Shown here piece after piece: positions 1-9,242 of a DNA stretch of 64,000 nt. The translations under genes were made by a program, and so were the position numbers. Position 1 is the stretch's first letter; every line of letters starts with the position of its first letter. Below the pieces are notes generated by a model that saw only the letters and a list, made by a program, of their open reading frames with translations, was not told where the DNA came from and searched no databases. The stretch is from a bacterium (GTDB lineage Bacteria > Spirochaetota > UBA4802 > UBA5550). Location: positions 1-64,000 of the forward strand of contig JAAENB010000323.1 in NCBI GenBank assembly GCA_024224995.1. Direction: 5' to 3'.

Positions 1-1
1 G

Positions 2-262
2 GTATTCGAAGAAATGATGAGACGCCTGAGTAAAAACTCCCTCACCGAAGATGATACTATGTATATAGAAGATGAAAAGGAATTCATCGAAGAGATGTGG
101 AGATACGATCAGGGGAGGATCAAAGAAGGGATCAAAAAAGGTGAAGGGAAAATAGTAATACGGATGCATCAAAAAGGGAAAAGTATAAATGAGATCAGTG
201 ATTTAACAGGTTTGACCCCGGATGAAATAGAAACAATTATTGAACAGCATGAGGATTTTTAA
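2..262 (+). CDS. Rpn-family nuclease/transposase-like protein, C-terminal fragment
   Basis: The frame is open from the left edge of the window, so only the C-terminal 86 residues are present; an ATG at 14 lies inside this frame but need not be the start. The segment has the charged helix 'YIEDEKEFIE' followed by 'GIKKGEGK' and a small helix-turn-helix-like tail 'DLTGLTPDEIETII'. This layout is typical of the C-terminus of Rpn (recombination-promoting nuclease, PD-(D/E)XK) proteins, where a degraded Ia-TGLs-eEI repeat closes the protein. The nuclease core would lie outside the window. The family call rests on this tail only. Confidence 0.55.
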   Translation, partial: VFEEMMRRLSKNSLTEDDTMYIEDEKEFIEEMWRYDQGRIKEGIKKGEGKIVIRMHQKGKSINEISDLTGLTPDEIETIIEQHEDF

Positions 263-270
263 TAAAAAAT

Positions 271-1332
271 TTAATACATTTTTTGAACAACTTTCCGGAT
301 CATGTTAAAGCCGCTCGCTTCCTGGAGGATCACCAGGTTCTCTTCTTCCACTATTATTTCAATATCGGTATAGATACTGAGCTCCCTGGCCAGAAGCTGG
401 GCCATGGAAACAGCAGTGGACTGGTCTACTGTGCATTCCTCTCCCAGGTTGATAGTTATCCTTTCCCCAGGCTTGAATTTTTTTATCCCCCCAAGTCCGC
501 CGGTAATGGCTTTGCTTAGTTGTTTGGAAACATCGAGCAGGGTTTTATTGGTCCAGTTTCCATGGATATAGAACTCATTATTCATAAGAGAGGAGTATTC
601 TTCGGGCACCGGTGAAATATGCTCTCCGGCAATATAAATTTTATCTTCACCGAACCTGCACAGAACTTTACCCGGTTTATATTCATCCCGCTCAAGCTTT
701 GGTACCTCTTTTTTCCGGTTCCGCAGGTTTTCCCGCACTTTGATGCCCTGTGCGAAATTAGCAACAATACTGGTTACCTTCCCGGAGTCCAGGCCGGTAT
801 TTATGGTATTGATAAAAAAAAGTTTTTTGAATTGACCAATATTGTTTTTAAGTTCCAGGATAAAGGAATTTACGATCTTATCTTTGGTTGCCAGGATGTC
901 GAGTATTCGTTCCGGGTTTAATTCGAAATTTTTGACCGCCTCCACATCGGAACCGGAAGCAAGAATAAGGAAATTTCCAATGAGTTTTTCAAATCCTTTT
1001 CCCCGTGACAGGATAATATAAGATATTAAAAAAGTACGCAAAACTTTCATTTTGTCCGGATCAAGCTCATTACCCAGGCCCGAGTCAATACGATAATCAA
1101 GAGCAATAATATGCGGGAAACCATTCTCTTTCATGAATCTCAGAAGTTCCGTTCGAATAAAGGTGGTATTTTTACCGGCCTGGATCGATTCCTGTATGGC
1201 CTCAATGGAACTGAGATTGGGATACCCAATGGCAATACTGAGCTCATGCTGGTCCAGGGCTTCTTGAATAGGAATAACTAAATTGTCATGCCTGGTTATG
1301 AGGATCATCTTGCCGGATTTACCAATGGCCAT
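271..1332 (-). CDS. Unrecognised 353-aa protein
   Basis: I do not recognise this protein. The ATG at 1332 is preceded by GTGGAGAG at good spacing, so I prefer it to the longer open frame that reaches 1458. Residues 1-120 ('KMILITRHDNLVIPIQEAL', 'HIIALDYRIDSGLG') alternate short strands and helices, somewhat like a receiver domain, but the aspartate and lysine pattern is not convincing. The C-terminal 80 residues are also alpha/beta. No signal peptide or membrane segment is visible, so it is probably cytoplasmic. It follows the DUF2339 gene on the same strand after about 160 bases containing a REP-like element. Confidence 0.6.
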   Translation of the reverse strand: MAIGKSGKMILITRHDNLVIPIQEALDQHELSIAIGYPNLSSIEAIQESIQAGKNTTFIRTELLRFMKENGFPHIIALDYRIDSGLGNELDPDKMKVLRTFLISYIILSRGKGFEKLIGNFLILASGSDVEAVKNFELNPERILDILATKDKIVNSFILELKNNIGQFKKLFFINTINTGLDSGKVTSIVANFAQGIKVRENLRNRKKEVPKLERDEYKPGKVLCRFGEDKIYIAGEHISPVPEEYSSLMNNEFYIHGNWTNKTLLDVSKQLSKAITGGLGGIKKFKPGERITINLGEECTVDQSTAVSMAQLLARELSIYTDIEIIVEEENLVILQEASGFNMIRKVVQKMY

Positions 1333-1457
1333 AATTGCTCTCCACTCTATACGCTCTTTGAATAGGACTAAGTATAGAGCACACCCATTTTTTTTCAAGG
1401 ATAATTTCTCGGAAAGCAACTCCCCACCGATAACCGATAACCCGGCCCCCCTGGTCA

Positions 1458-1473
1458 CTGAGCGGAGCCGAAG
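1458..1473. repeat. 16-bp dispersed repeat, copy A (REP-like)
   Basis: CTGAGCGGAGCCGAAG lies between the 3' end of the DUF2339 gene and the next gene on the minus strand. Its exact reverse complement occurs at 51121-51136, also intergenic. An identical 16-mer in two intergenic sites 50 kb apart suggests a REP-type dispersed repeat. Confidence 0.5.
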
Positions 1474-1492
1474 TGCCGATTACCTTCTCCCC

Positions 1493-4400
1493 CTATTCCT
1501 CCGGCGGAGATACAAAACGCTGCATAAAATAGGCCGCCGCAAGCATCACAACACCAATAATCATAAAAGCAATTATTTTCTGATACAGGACAAAGTTCCG
1601 CAGATCGTGGATAACTATTTTTAGGATCGCGGCAGCAAACAGGGCAGCATACAGTGGAATAAGCTTTTTCTGTCCTTTGATTGTACTATAAAACATGACA
1701 AAGATCGCGTGAATAACCAGGAATATGCTGGTGTAGGCTCCCATCCAATTGCCCGTAATGGTATAGGGCGCAACCACGTAGAGCACCAGCAGTACCAGGT
1801 GGAAAATATACTGATCCGCCAGGAACAGGCCTCGGGCTGTGTCCCTGTTTTTTCCTGCCATGGAAAGATAAAGATCCCGGTCTCCGAAAGTAAGCCAGGT
1901 CAAAGCTCCCATGCCCAGGACAGGAAATCCCAGGAGCGGGAGAGATCCGCCGGAGGATGCCGTAAAGGCCTGTACCAGGTTCCCGGTGAGGCCCAGGATA
2001 ACGCATACCTGTCCAACGCGGTACCAGGCGGTAAAATGCGGTTTTACCGGAAGGATTTTATCTCTGAAAAAGGCTAAAACCAGCGCGTAGAACCCGGCAG
2101 TATGCAGTGCCGCAGGTATGGACCCGGCAGCGGTCAATATAACTGAAAAGAGCGCAAGGCCGGGGTATATAAAAGCAAGCTTAAAGAAGAGGCCGTAGGG
2201 ATTTTCTTCCCCCGGATCTTCGGTAAATCCTTTTTTCCACACCGTAATTCCCATGAGGATAATAATACCGGCGGCAAGTGAAGCCAGGGCAATGGGCATG
2301 GAAAGAAAATCAACACGGGCAATGGCTAGACCCGTAGTAGAAAGAGCCGCGGCAATTGCGAGGATTCGTGATTCTCCCAGTAATACTCCCAGGTTCAGGA
2401 ATTCCCATAGAGCAAAGCAAATGGCAAAAGAGAGCCATATGGCAATGGGGAAGAATCCTGCCTGATGCTTAATAACATGAGGCAGGAAGATCACGGGCAG
2501 AGCCATGTAAAAGAATATTCTGGCGCTTTTCATAATATTCATTCCCGGGTTGTGGGGCATCTTTTTTTCATAGAACCACTGCATAACCCAGAGCAGAAGG
2601 AAGGATTCAACCAGCGCGATTTTTCCTAAGAGGGTTTGCTGTCTAAAGCTGAAGGTTTCAACTTCAATAACGGATAGTGCCGCCTGGATCAGCAGTACCA
2701 TGTAGCAGCTGTAGCCCAGGAAGTGGGTAAAGTGAAGCCTTTTTTTATGAGCCCTCATAAGCAGAAAGGGCATGGGAACAACAGCAAGACATAAGATGTA
2801 TCCGGGCGCAATATAATAGGCCGTAACAAAGAAAACAGCTACAGCCCAGACCGAGAATAATTCATCATTGCATTTTATAAAAAATTTATCAAGGGGCTTG
2901 ATCGTCTCCAGGAGCCAGTTAAAAATAAACCCCGCAGCAATAATGAGGATGCCAATGGAAATAAAATGGGCCATGCCCTGGTTAAACAGTATGGAATCCC
3001 AGGGGCGAGAGTTGCCGGCCATGCCGTCGGCCGAAAGGTAGACCGCATAGGTGATATAAACATGTATGGCGCCATAGGCGGCAAAGCCCAGAGTCCGGGT
3101 AATGGGAAGTTCTTTGTTTTTTCCCCGGATAAGAAGAAAAGGCATGGGGATAATAATCAGCGCAAGGGTGAAATCGGACACCTGTAAGAGCGTTGCGCAG
3201 TAGAACACGGCTGCCATAAATGCTCCCAGGGCCCAGGTGGAAATGGATTCATTGTTGAAATATTTAATAACTTTAACAATAGCGGATTGTTCTGTTTTGA
3301 TCCGCAGCAGTAAGATATTGGCAGTAACCAGGAGCAGCCCAATAAGAAGCAGGTGCCCGGTAACAGTAAAAAATGACTCCGTACTCCACTGCTTAAGCAG
3401 ATTCGGCAGGTTTCCGCCAACAATGGTTATTGAAATAATAACCTGTATAAAGACCAGGATATAGCATACCAGGCCGAGTATCTCGGTAAAAGGAAGCTCT
3501 TTTTTCCGGCCTCTTAATAAGAGAACCGGCATCGCCAGGATGGCAAAGCCAGGCGTGAATTCCGGGAGTAGACTATATATCGCCAGCAAAAATACCGACA
3601 GGCCCCAGAAGGAAATAGCTTCGTCGCTAAACCGTTTTGTTTTTTTATCAAAAGGATCCTGTTCTGTTTTGAATTTTTTAATAGTTAAAGAGAGCATAAA
3701 AAAGAGTATTCCAATAACAGCAAGATTAAGGGTTCCCGGATTCAGATATTGTTTCAGCAGGGCGGGGTTGCTCCAATTCATGAGAATATCGGGCAGTTTG
3801 ATAGTCGCCTGTCCCAGGGCAATAAGGGTTACCAGGTAAGCTTCTTTTCGCACAACCGGCAGTTTATACAAAAAGCCCAGAACCAGGAGAAGGAACGCCT
3901 CCTGGACCCAGAAGAGTGCGATTAAGCTCATGTCATGGAACTCGTGAAGGAGCGCCGGTATGGCAAGACCGGCAATGATCCCGGCAATAATAAAGAATGC
4001 TGCCCGTTTAAGCGGTTTGGGCGACAGGGAAGAGATAAAGCCCATTCCTAAAAAGGGCAGAGCATTGGCCAGGTACAGAAAACCCAGGGTTATGCTAAAG
4101 TCATGAACCTGGAAGAGATTGATCAGCAGTAATGAGACCGAACCGCCCAGAATGAGTATATCTTCTTTTTTAAGGTCGTCTTTTGGGCTGAACTTATCAA
4201 ACAACGCGTAATAGACATATATATAAGAGAAACCATGAAACAGAATGGTCATGAACAGACTCTTCTCCGGGATAGGGAATACAGTATATTCAATAATACC
4301 GGCAGCAGTCAAAAAAGAAAGATATACCAGGGCCGGCCATTTTATCTTTCTTCCCAGGCGTATGGTGCTTGCGCAGAGAAGGAGAAGGAATGAAAAGTAG

Positions 4401-5299
4401 AATATTTCCGAACCGGCAAAAGAGCCAAGCACAAACGGCACACCGGCTCCGCCCAGGAATGATATTACCGAAACGATCTTTGTTTCATAGCGCATTGCCA
4501 GGTAATAGGCCGCGATGGTGTTTAAACAAATGAGCGCAAACCCGGCCCATGCCGGGGCAAAGGCGTAGGGAGAGGCCGCGGCAAAGTAGATACAGAGAAA
4601 ATTAAGTATGGTTCCCAGGCCAACAAGGCTGGAGCCGTATTCCCGGTATGATTTCTTTTTATGAATGATTATAATTCCCAGGGCGATTATGCCGCAGGCG
4701 GCAGCAAAGCCCGTAATAACTCTGGCAGTAACATTGAGAGCCATAAAAGAGTACTGAAGAGCAAAACCGAATCCCGCGACCAGGGTAATAATTCCGCCGG
4801 CCATGAGGAACAGGAAGGGGAGTTTTCCCTGTTTTTTATAATCAAGAAAAACAGTTTTCATTTTATCGACAATAATTCCAATGGGACCAATGAGAAGAGG
4901 CGCGAACCATGCGGCCAGGACGTCGAACATGCTCCTGGCAGCTTCTTTTGGAACTTCCGGAGCTTTCGGAGCTTTTGGTGTTGGAGGAACCGCGGTTCCC
5001 GGCTTTGCTTTGCCCGGAGCTTTCATCTTAATGTCCGGTTTCTCTTTTATCGAAGTTTTTTCAACAGGAGTTTTTTTCGGCTCGGTATAGGCAGCAGCAG
5101 CCGGAAGAACCACCGGAGGAATAACGGGAGGAATAATTTCTTTTTTGGGCTCAGCGGGTTTTGCGTCAGCTTTCGCCTGTGCCAGAAGAGCAAGCTCTTC
5201 AATATCATTGATGCGGTTTTCCAGGCTTGTAACCCTGGTAGTAAAGTCGTATTTTAATTTTTTAAGGTCACTTTTGATTCGTTCCAGTTCATTTTTCAT
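1493..5299 (-). CDS. DUF2339 giant polytopic membrane protein
   Basis: About 1268 residues. The ATG at 5299 is preceded by AGGGGGA; an upstream in-frame extension to 5401 exists but has no better ribosome site. Residues 1-40 form a short coiled coil ('ELERIKSDLKKLKYDF'). Residues 45-125 are a Pro/Ala/Lys-rich linker with repeated PKAPKAPE-type motifs. The rest is a long series of some thirty hydrophobic helices carrying a recurring signature 'PMPFLL(I/M)RG(H)KKELP(I/F)T' between helices. This is the layout of DUF2339 (COG5373) predicted membrane proteins, whose function is not established. The internal repeats suggest growth by duplication of a multi-helix unit. It is divergent from the Rrf2-cysK genes. 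Confidence 0.85.
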   Translation of the reverse strand: MKNELERIKSDLKKLKYDFTTRVTSLENRINDIEELALLAQAKADAKPAEPKKEIIPPVIPPVVLPAAAAYTEPKKTPVEKTSIKEKPDIKMKAPGKAKPGTAVPPTPKAPKAPEVPKEAARSMFDVLAAWFAPLLIGPIGIIVDKMKTVFLDYKKQGKLPFLFLMAGGIITLVAGFGFALQYSFMALNVTARVITGFAAACGIIALGIIIIHKKKSYREYGSSLVGLGTILNFLCIYFAAASPYAFAPAWAGFALICLNTIAAYYLAMRYETKIVSVISFLGGAGVPFVLGSFAGSEIFYFSFLLLLCASTIRLGRKIKWPALVYLSFLTAAGIIEYTVFPIPEKSLFMTILFHGFSYIYVYYALFDKFSPKDDLKKEDILILGGSVSLLLINLFQVHDFSITLGFLYLANALPFLGMGFISSLSPKPLKRAAFFIIAGIIAGLAIPALLHEFHDMSLIALFWVQEAFLLLVLGFLYKLPVVRKEAYLVTLIALGQATIKLPDILMNWSNPALLKQYLNPGTLNLAVIGILFFMLSLTIKKFKTEQDPFDKKTKRFSDEAISFWGLSVFLLAIYSLLPEFTPGFAILAMPVLLLRGRKKELPFTEILGLVCYILVFIQVIISITIVGGNLPNLLKQWSTESFFTVTGHLLLIGLLLVTANILLLRIKTEQSAIVKVIKYFNNESISTWALGAFMAAVFYCATLLQVSDFTLALIIIPMPFLLIRGKNKELPITRTLGFAAYGAIHVYITYAVYLSADGMAGNSRPWDSILFNQGMAHFISIGILIIAAGFIFNWLLETIKPLDKFFIKCNDELFSVWAVAVFFVTAYYIAPGYILCLAVVPMPFLLMRAHKKRLHFTHFLGYSCYMVLLIQAALSVIEVETFSFRQQTLLGKIALVESFLLLWVMQWFYEKKMPHNPGMNIMKSARIFFYMALPVIFLPHVIKHQAGFFPIAIWLSFAICFALWEFLNLGVLLGESRILAIAAALSTTGLAIARVDFLSMPIALASLAAGIIILMGITVWKKGFTEDPGEENPYGLFFKLAFIYPGLALFSVILTAAGSIPAALHTAGFYALVLAFFRDKILPVKPHFTAWYRVGQVCVILGLTGNLVQAFTASSGGSLPLLGFPVLGMGALTWLTFGDRDLYLSMAGKNRDTARGLFLADQYIFHLVLLVLYVVAPYTITGNWMGAYTSIFLVIHAIFVMFYSTIKGQKKLIPLYAALFAAAILKIVIHDLRNFVLYQKIIAFMIIGVVMLAAAYFMQRFVSPPEE

Positions 5300-5481
5300 T
5301 GCTGTGTCCCCCTGGTTCTCTGATTGTATCATGACAAATACATCTCTGTCAAATATGATAATAAGAATACCGGGAGCTGTCTTCCTAAAATCAGCAATCA
5401 CTGGAATTAGGATGTTTGCAAATTAATGGTAGAATTTTATCCCCCCTTGCGCTTTTTTTTTTTTTTGCTTGCAAAGATTGA

Positions 5482-5526
5482 TATAGTCATCTATCTTGAC
5501 TAAATCAATCAAGATAGATGACTATA
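5482..5526 (+). promoter_or_regulatory. Probable Rrf2 operator, 18-bp perfect inverted repeat
   Basis: Two perfect 18-bp arms (5482-5499 and 5509-5526, TATAGTCATCTATCTTGA and its complement) flank a 9-nt spacer. The inner 23 bp (5493-5515) match 18 of 23 positions with 6905-6927 in front of the sulfur-carrier gene. The right arm ends directly against the ATG at 5527, so a bound repressor would cover the translation start. Autoregulation by the adjacent Rrf2 protein is inferred. Confidence 0.7.
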
Positions 5527-5940
5527 ATGTTTACGATTTCATCAAAAGGTACATATGGACTTTCAGCCGTTTTTGAGCTGGGCCTTCAGCACAATAAAGG
5601 GCCAATTCAGATTAAGGCTATAGCTGAGTCTCAGAATATCCCCCAGCACTACCTGGAACAGCTGCTGGTGAAGCTTAAAAAATCGGGGCTTGTAAAGAGT
5701 TTCCGTGGAGCTCAAGGGGGATATATTCTGGCGAAGGAGCCGGCTGAGATTACGGTTTATGATGTGCTGAAGTGTCTTGAGGGTGAACAGGTGCTGGTTA
5801 ATGACCCGGGTGAGAATCGGGCTCTTCAATCATTCTGGAAAAAAGCCAGTGATGAGGTTGAGGAATTATTTAAGGTTTCAATTGAGAAGCTTATATTTGA
5901 TCATTACCGGATTGAAAAACAGATTGTTTTTAATATATGA
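5527..5940 (+). CDS. Rrf2-family transcriptional regulator (CymR-like)
   Basis: A 137-residue winged-helix regulator. Starting at 5527 gives 'MFTISSKGTYGLSAV', which fits the usual Rrf2 N-terminus; an in-frame ATG at 5518 lies inside the operator. Neither start has a clear Shine-Dalgarno. The helix-turn-helix covers about residues 27-60 ('IKAIAESQNIPQHYLEQLL'), followed by the wing 'FRGAQGGYIL'. Only one cysteine (in 'VLKCLEGE') is present, so the three-cysteine Fe-S site of IscR/NsrR is missing. That favours a CymR-type role, where the family controls cysteine metabolism, sometimes together with CysK. cysK follows 30 bases downstream, which supports sulfur-responsive control of this locus. 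Confidence 0.85.
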   Translation: MFTISSKGTYGLSAVFELGLQHNKGPIQIKAIAESQNIPQHYLEQLLVKLKKSGLVKSFRGAQGGYILAKEPAEITVYDVLKCLEGEQVLVNDPGENRALQSFWKKASDEVEELFKVSIEKLIFDHYRIEKQIVFNI

Positions 5941-5970
5941 GGCAGGGACAGGGTGCAAGGGGAAAGTGGA

Positions 5971-6888
5971 ATGAATGTTGCTCGTAATATATCGGATTTG
6001 ATTGGAAGAACCCCGCTGGTGCGGCTTAATAAGATATCGGATGAGACCGGGGTTGAGATTATCGGCAAACTTGAGTCGATTAATCCCGGCGGTTCAATTA
6101 AGGATCGTATTGGATTGGCCATGATCGGGGACGCGGAGGAGCAAGGACTCATTGATAAGGAAACGGTTATTGTAGAACCGACGAGCGGGAATACCGGTAT
6201 TGCCCTGGCCATGATCGCGGCTGCGAAAGGCTATAAACTGGTAATTACCATGCCCGAGAGTATGAGTGTTGAGCGGCAAAGGATCCTTAAAGCGTTTGGC
6301 GCAGAAGTGGTGCTTACCCCGGCCCAGCTGGGAATGCACGGGTCCATAGATGAAGCGGAGCGGATCGCTAAGAAATATCCGAAGTCCTTTGTTCCCCAGC
6401 AGTTTAAAAACCCGGCAAATCCGCAAATTCACCGGGAAACAACTGCGGAAGAAATATGGAATGATACGGACGGGAGAGTTGATATTTTTATCGCGGGAGT
6501 GGGAACCGGTGGTACTATTACCGGTACTTCCGAGGGATTGAAAAAAAGAAAACCCGGGCTTGTTTCAATAGCGGTGGAACCGGCAGACTCCGCAGTGCTT
6601 TCGGGCGGTACGCCCGGACCCCACAAGCTGCAGGGGATAGGCGCCGGTTTTATTCCGGATATATTAAACAGGTCCGTAATTGATGAAATCATACCAATAG
6701 AGAATGATGCGGCTTATGCTGCCGCGCGGGATCTTGCGGTGACAGAAGGTATCCTTGCCGGGATATCTGCCGGTGCTGCCATGCATGCCGCAATCGGGGT
6801 GGCAAAAAGAGAGGAAAATAAAGGCAAATTAATTGTTGTGATATTACCCGATTCAGGTGAGCAATATTTAAGCGCCAACTTATATTAG
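5971..6888 (+). CDS. cysK: Cysteine synthase (O-acetylserine sulfhydrylase)
   Basis: 305 residues, a normal length for CysK. It is a PLP enzyme that makes cysteine from O-acetylserine and sulfide. The PLP lysine is K44 in 'GGSIKDR'. The substrate loop 'TSGNTG' is at 71-76, the phosphate-binding loop 'GTGGTITG' at 178-185, and the C-terminal 'PDSGEQYLS' matches the family's PDSGERYLS. The ATG at 5971 has AGGGGAA upstream; a GTG at 5953 is in frame but less likely. It lies 30 bases after the Rrf2 gene, probably in one transcript. In B. subtilis, CysK modulates the Rrf2 regulator CymR; a similar pairing here is inference. Confidence 0.93.
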   Translation: MNVARNISDLIGRTPLVRLNKISDETGVEIIGKLESINPGGSIKDRIGLAMIGDAEEQGLIDKETVIVEPTSGNTGIALAMIAAAKGYKLVITMPESMSVERQRILKAFGAEVVLTPAQLGMHGSIDEAERIAKKYPKSFVPQQFKNPANPQIHRETTAEEIWNDTDGRVDIFIAGVGTGGTITGTSEGLKKRKPGLVSIAVEPADSAVLSGGTPGPHKLQGIGAGFIPDILNRSVIDEIIPIENDAAYAAARDLAVTEGILAGISAGAAMHAAIGVAKREENKGKLIVVILPDSGEQYLSANLY

Positions 6889-6902
6889 TTTTTTTAATAG
6901 TT

Positions 6903-6929
6903 CAATCTTGACTATTTCGATTGAGATTG
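6903..6929 (+). promoter_or_regulatory. Second Rrf2-type operator upstream of the sulfur-carrier operon
   Basis: The core ATCTTGACTATTTCGATTGAGAT (two halves, 6905-6927) matches the operator at 5493-5515 in 18 of 23 bases, including the block ATCTTGACTA. CAATCT (6903-6908) and AGATTG (6924-6929) form inverted ends. TTGACT (6908-6913) could be a -35 box, with a weak TAAACA about 16 bases on. It lies 29 bases before the carrier-protein ATG, suggesting joint control of the regulator and of sulfate assimilation. Confidence 0.6.
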
Positions 6930-6957
6930 TAAACATTTAGATTAAGGAGGAAATAAA

Positions 6958-7173
6958 ATGAAACTTGTTGTAAACGGACAGGATGAGCGGCTTAAGACCG
7001 ATCTTGAGCAGGTGAACATTATCAGCCTGCTGGAAATTAAGGATGTGGAAATGCCCGACATGGTCTCAGTGGAGCTTAACGGAACAATTCTTAATAGAAG
7101 TGATTTCAGCTCAACAATTGTGAAAGAGGGTGACCGGGTTGAATTTCTTTATTTTATGGGCGGAGGGGCCTGA
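6958..7173 (+). CDS. hcyS: ThiS-like sulfur carrier ending GGGA (HcyS type)
   Basis: A 71-residue ubiquitin-fold protein of the ThiS/MoaD superfamily with a perfect AAGGAGG seven bases before the ATG. It starts 'MKLVVNGQDERL' and ends 'FLYFMGGGA'. ThiS and MoaD normally end in a free Gly-Gly; here an alanine caps the glycines. Carriers capped this way (CysO, QbsE, HcyS) need a JAMM protease to expose the diglycine before adenylation. Both the protease and the E1-like enzyme are encoded downstream, next to metY, so this is most likely the carrier that delivers sulfide to homocysteine synthesis, as described for HcyS of Wolinella succinogenes. No thiamine genes are nearby. Confidence 0.8.
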   Translation: MKLVVNGQDERLKTDLEQVNIISLLEIKDVEMPDMVSVELNGTILNRSDFSSTIVKEGDRVEFLYFMGGGA

Positions 7174-7181
7174 GAGCTGCT

Positions 7182-8426
7182 ATGAATAATCATGAATTTG
7201 AAACCCTGGCAATTCACGGCGGAGCGGGAAACAGTCTGTCGCATTCTCCGTCACTTGCGCCGGTATATGATTCGGCCTCATTTGAGTATGATGATGCCGA
7301 ATCAATGCAGAATGTTTTTCAAGGAAGGAAATTTGGCCATGTCTATTCCCGGATTTCCAATCCTACGGTAAGCGCTCTTGAACAGCGTATTACGGTACTG
7401 GAACAGGGACTGGGATCAATTGCTGTTTCTTCGGGAATGGCAGCCATAACAACAGCGCTCTTAACCCTTACGGAGCAGGGGGACAGGATCGTCGCGAGCA
7501 AGGGGCTTTTTAGCGGAACCGCGCTGCTTCTTAACGATATTTTTAAAGACTTTGGTGTTGAGATTTGCATAATAGATCCCCATGATGAGATTGAAGTGCG
7601 GGAAGCTCTCGCGGAAAACGCGAAATGCTTATTTGTCGAATCTATTACTAACCCCGGGCTTGCTGTTCCCAATATTCGATCCCTTGCGAAGATCGCGGAG
7701 GAGTTCCGGGTGCCCCTGGTGATCGATAGTACGCTAACGACACCCTATTTGCTGAAGGCAAAGGAGCTCGGTGCAGCGGTAGTGGTCCATTCTCTGACTA
7801 AATTCTTAACCGGTAACGGGAGTGTTGTGGGAGGAGTGCTTGTTGATCTTGGGAACTATAATTGGCAGGAGTCTCCAATAAAAAAAATAAATGATTATTC
7901 AAAGCGGGCTGGAGAATACGCCTTTCTCGCGTGCGCTCGTAAGAGAATTCTGCAAAACACCGGGGCCTGTCTCGCTCCCTCAAACGCGCGGCAGCATATA
8001 CTGGGTATTGAAACATTGCCGCTGCGAATGGAGCGCCATTGCCTGAATGCCCTGGAACTGGCATGGTTTTTATCGGCCCACGAAAAAATTACGGTGGTGA
8101 ATTACCCGGGGCTTAAAAGCAGTCCTTCCTATGCGGCAGCAGAAAGTCAATTCAGGGGAGGATTTGGCGGAGTGCTCACTATCAGGCTGGGAAGTCGTGA
8201 AAAATGTTTTTTGCTAATAAAGCATCTTAAACTGGCAAAGAACATGGCTAATATTGGAGATGTGAGAACGCTTGTGATACATCCGGCATCAACTATTTTT
8301 CATGAATATACTGCTGCCGAAAGAAATGACGCGGGCGTTTATGACGACCTGGTACGAATATCGGCGGGAATTGAGAACATAAAAGACATTATAATTGATT
8401 TTAAAGAATCGTTAGCGGAGGTATAG
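7182..8426 (+). CDS. metY: O-acetylhomoserine sulfhydrylase
   Basis: 414 residues, a Cys/Met-metabolism PLP enzyme. The N-terminus 'ETLAIHGGAG' and 'PVYDSASFEYDD' are typical of the family, 'SRISNPTVSALEQRI' is the substrate-phosphate region, and the PLP lysine is K207 in 'HSLTKFLTGNG'. The +NG after the lysine motif and the length favour MetY over cystathionine gamma-synthase. It converts O-acetylhomoserine to homocysteine using sulfide or, in this setting, a carrier-protein thiocarboxylate. It starts 9 bases after the carrier gene and ends 3 bases before the E1-like gene, so they are co-transcribed. Confidence 0.9.
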   Translation: MNNHEFETLAIHGGAGNSLSHSPSLAPVYDSASFEYDDAESMQNVFQGRKFGHVYSRISNPTVSALEQRITVLEQGLGSIAVSSGMAAITTALLTLTEQGDRIVASKGLFSGTALLLNDIFKDFGVEICIIDPHDEIEVREALAENAKCLFVESITNPGLAVPNIRSLAKIAEEFRVPLVIDSTLTTPYLLKAKELGAAVVVHSLTKFLTGNGSVVGGVLVDLGNYNWQESPIKKINDYSKRAGEYAFLACARKRILQNTGACLAPSNARQHILGIETLPLRMERHCLNALELAWFLSAHEKITVVNYPGLKSSPSYAAAESQFRGGFGGVLTIRLGSREKCFLLIKHLKLAKNMANIGDVRTLVIHPASTIFHEYTAAERNDAGVYDDLVRISAGIENIKDIIIDFKESLAEV

Positions 8427-8429
8427 CAG

Positions 8430-9242
8430 ATGAATTTAAACGAAGAACAAATTGAACGGTACAGCAGACATATAATTTTAAAAGACGTTGGCGGAAAGGG
8501 GCAGGAGAAACTGCTCAATTCAAAAGTACTCATCATCGGGGCAGGCGGCCTTGGGGCACCGGCAGCCCTCTATCTCGCGGCCGCGGGTGTGGGAACGCTC
8601 GGCATTGTAGACGGTGATGTTGTGGATCTTTCCAACCTGCAAAGACAGGTTATTCATTTTACTCCTGATGTGGGGAAAGCAAAAGTGGACTCTGCCCGGG
8701 AAAAAATAAACCTGGTAAATCCCGATGTTACGGTAATCCCGTATAACGAAAGAGTATACGCGGAAAATATTTCTGATATTATTGCTGATTATGATTTTAT
8801 TATCGATGGGACCGATAATTTTCCCGCGAAGTTCCTGGTTAATGACGCTGCGGTTATGAACGGCAAGCCCTTTTCCCATGCCGGGATTTTACGCTTCTAC
8901 GGGCAAACAATAACCCATGTGCCGGGCAAGGCCTGTTACCGCTGCCTGTTTGATTCGCCGCCGCCAAAGGGATCGGTACCGTCGTGCAGCGAAGCGGGTA
9001 TTTTGGGGGTCGTCGCCGGAATCCTGGGTACCATTCAGGCAGCTGAAGCAATCCGGTATATTCTGGGTATTGGAGAGCTCTTAACAGACAGCCTGCTGCA
9101 TTATGACGCGTATACTATGGATTTCAGGAAAATAAAAGTTAAAAAGAATCCAAACTGCAAAGTCTGTAGTGAGGACCCGGAAATACGGGAATTAAAAGAC
9201 TATGAACAACCGGTATGCGACCTGGCTGCTGCCCGGCCGTAA
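8430..9242 (+). CDS. hcyF: E1-like ThiF/MoeB adenylyltransferase (HcyF type)
   Basis: 270 residues. The nucleotide-binding loop 'GAGGLG' is at 37-42 and 'DLSNLQRQ' at 66-73. 'DGTDNF' begins at 126, and the probable catalytic cysteine is C186 in 'PSCSEAG'. A zinc site is formed by C169/C172 ('CYRC') and C243/C246 ('CKVC'). The family adenylates the C-terminal glycine of a ubiquitin-like carrier so that sulfur can be loaded as a thiocarboxylate. Position between metY and the JAMM protease makes the carrier at 6958 its substrate. There is no rhodanese domain, so the sulfur must come from elsewhere, plausibly sulfide or the TusA-like protein of this operon. Confidence 0.85.
   Translation: MNLNEEQIERYSRHIILKDVGGKGQEKLLNSKVLIIGAGGLGAPAALYLAAAGVGTLGIVDGDVVDLSNLQRQVIHFTPDVGKAKVDSAREKINLVNPDVTVIPYNERVYAENISDIIADYDFIIDGTDNFPAKFLVNDAAVMNGKPFSHAGILRFYGQTITHVPGKACYRCLFDSPPPKGSVPSCSEAGILGVVAGILGTIQAAEAIRYILGIGELLTDSLLHYDAYTMDFRKIKVKKNPNCKVCSEDPEIRELKDYEQPVCDLAAARP

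Noticed and set aside
4661..5257. 198-codon plus-strand open frame
   Set aside because: It lies opposite the DUF2339 gene and encodes a low-complexity Ser/Arg/Phe protein, which is the antisense shadow of its Pro/Ala/Lys linker.
6958..7173. Thiamine sulfur carrier ThiS
   Set aside because: The C-terminus is capped by alanine and the genes around it are metY, a JAMM protease and sulfate assimilation; no thiG or thiH is nearby.
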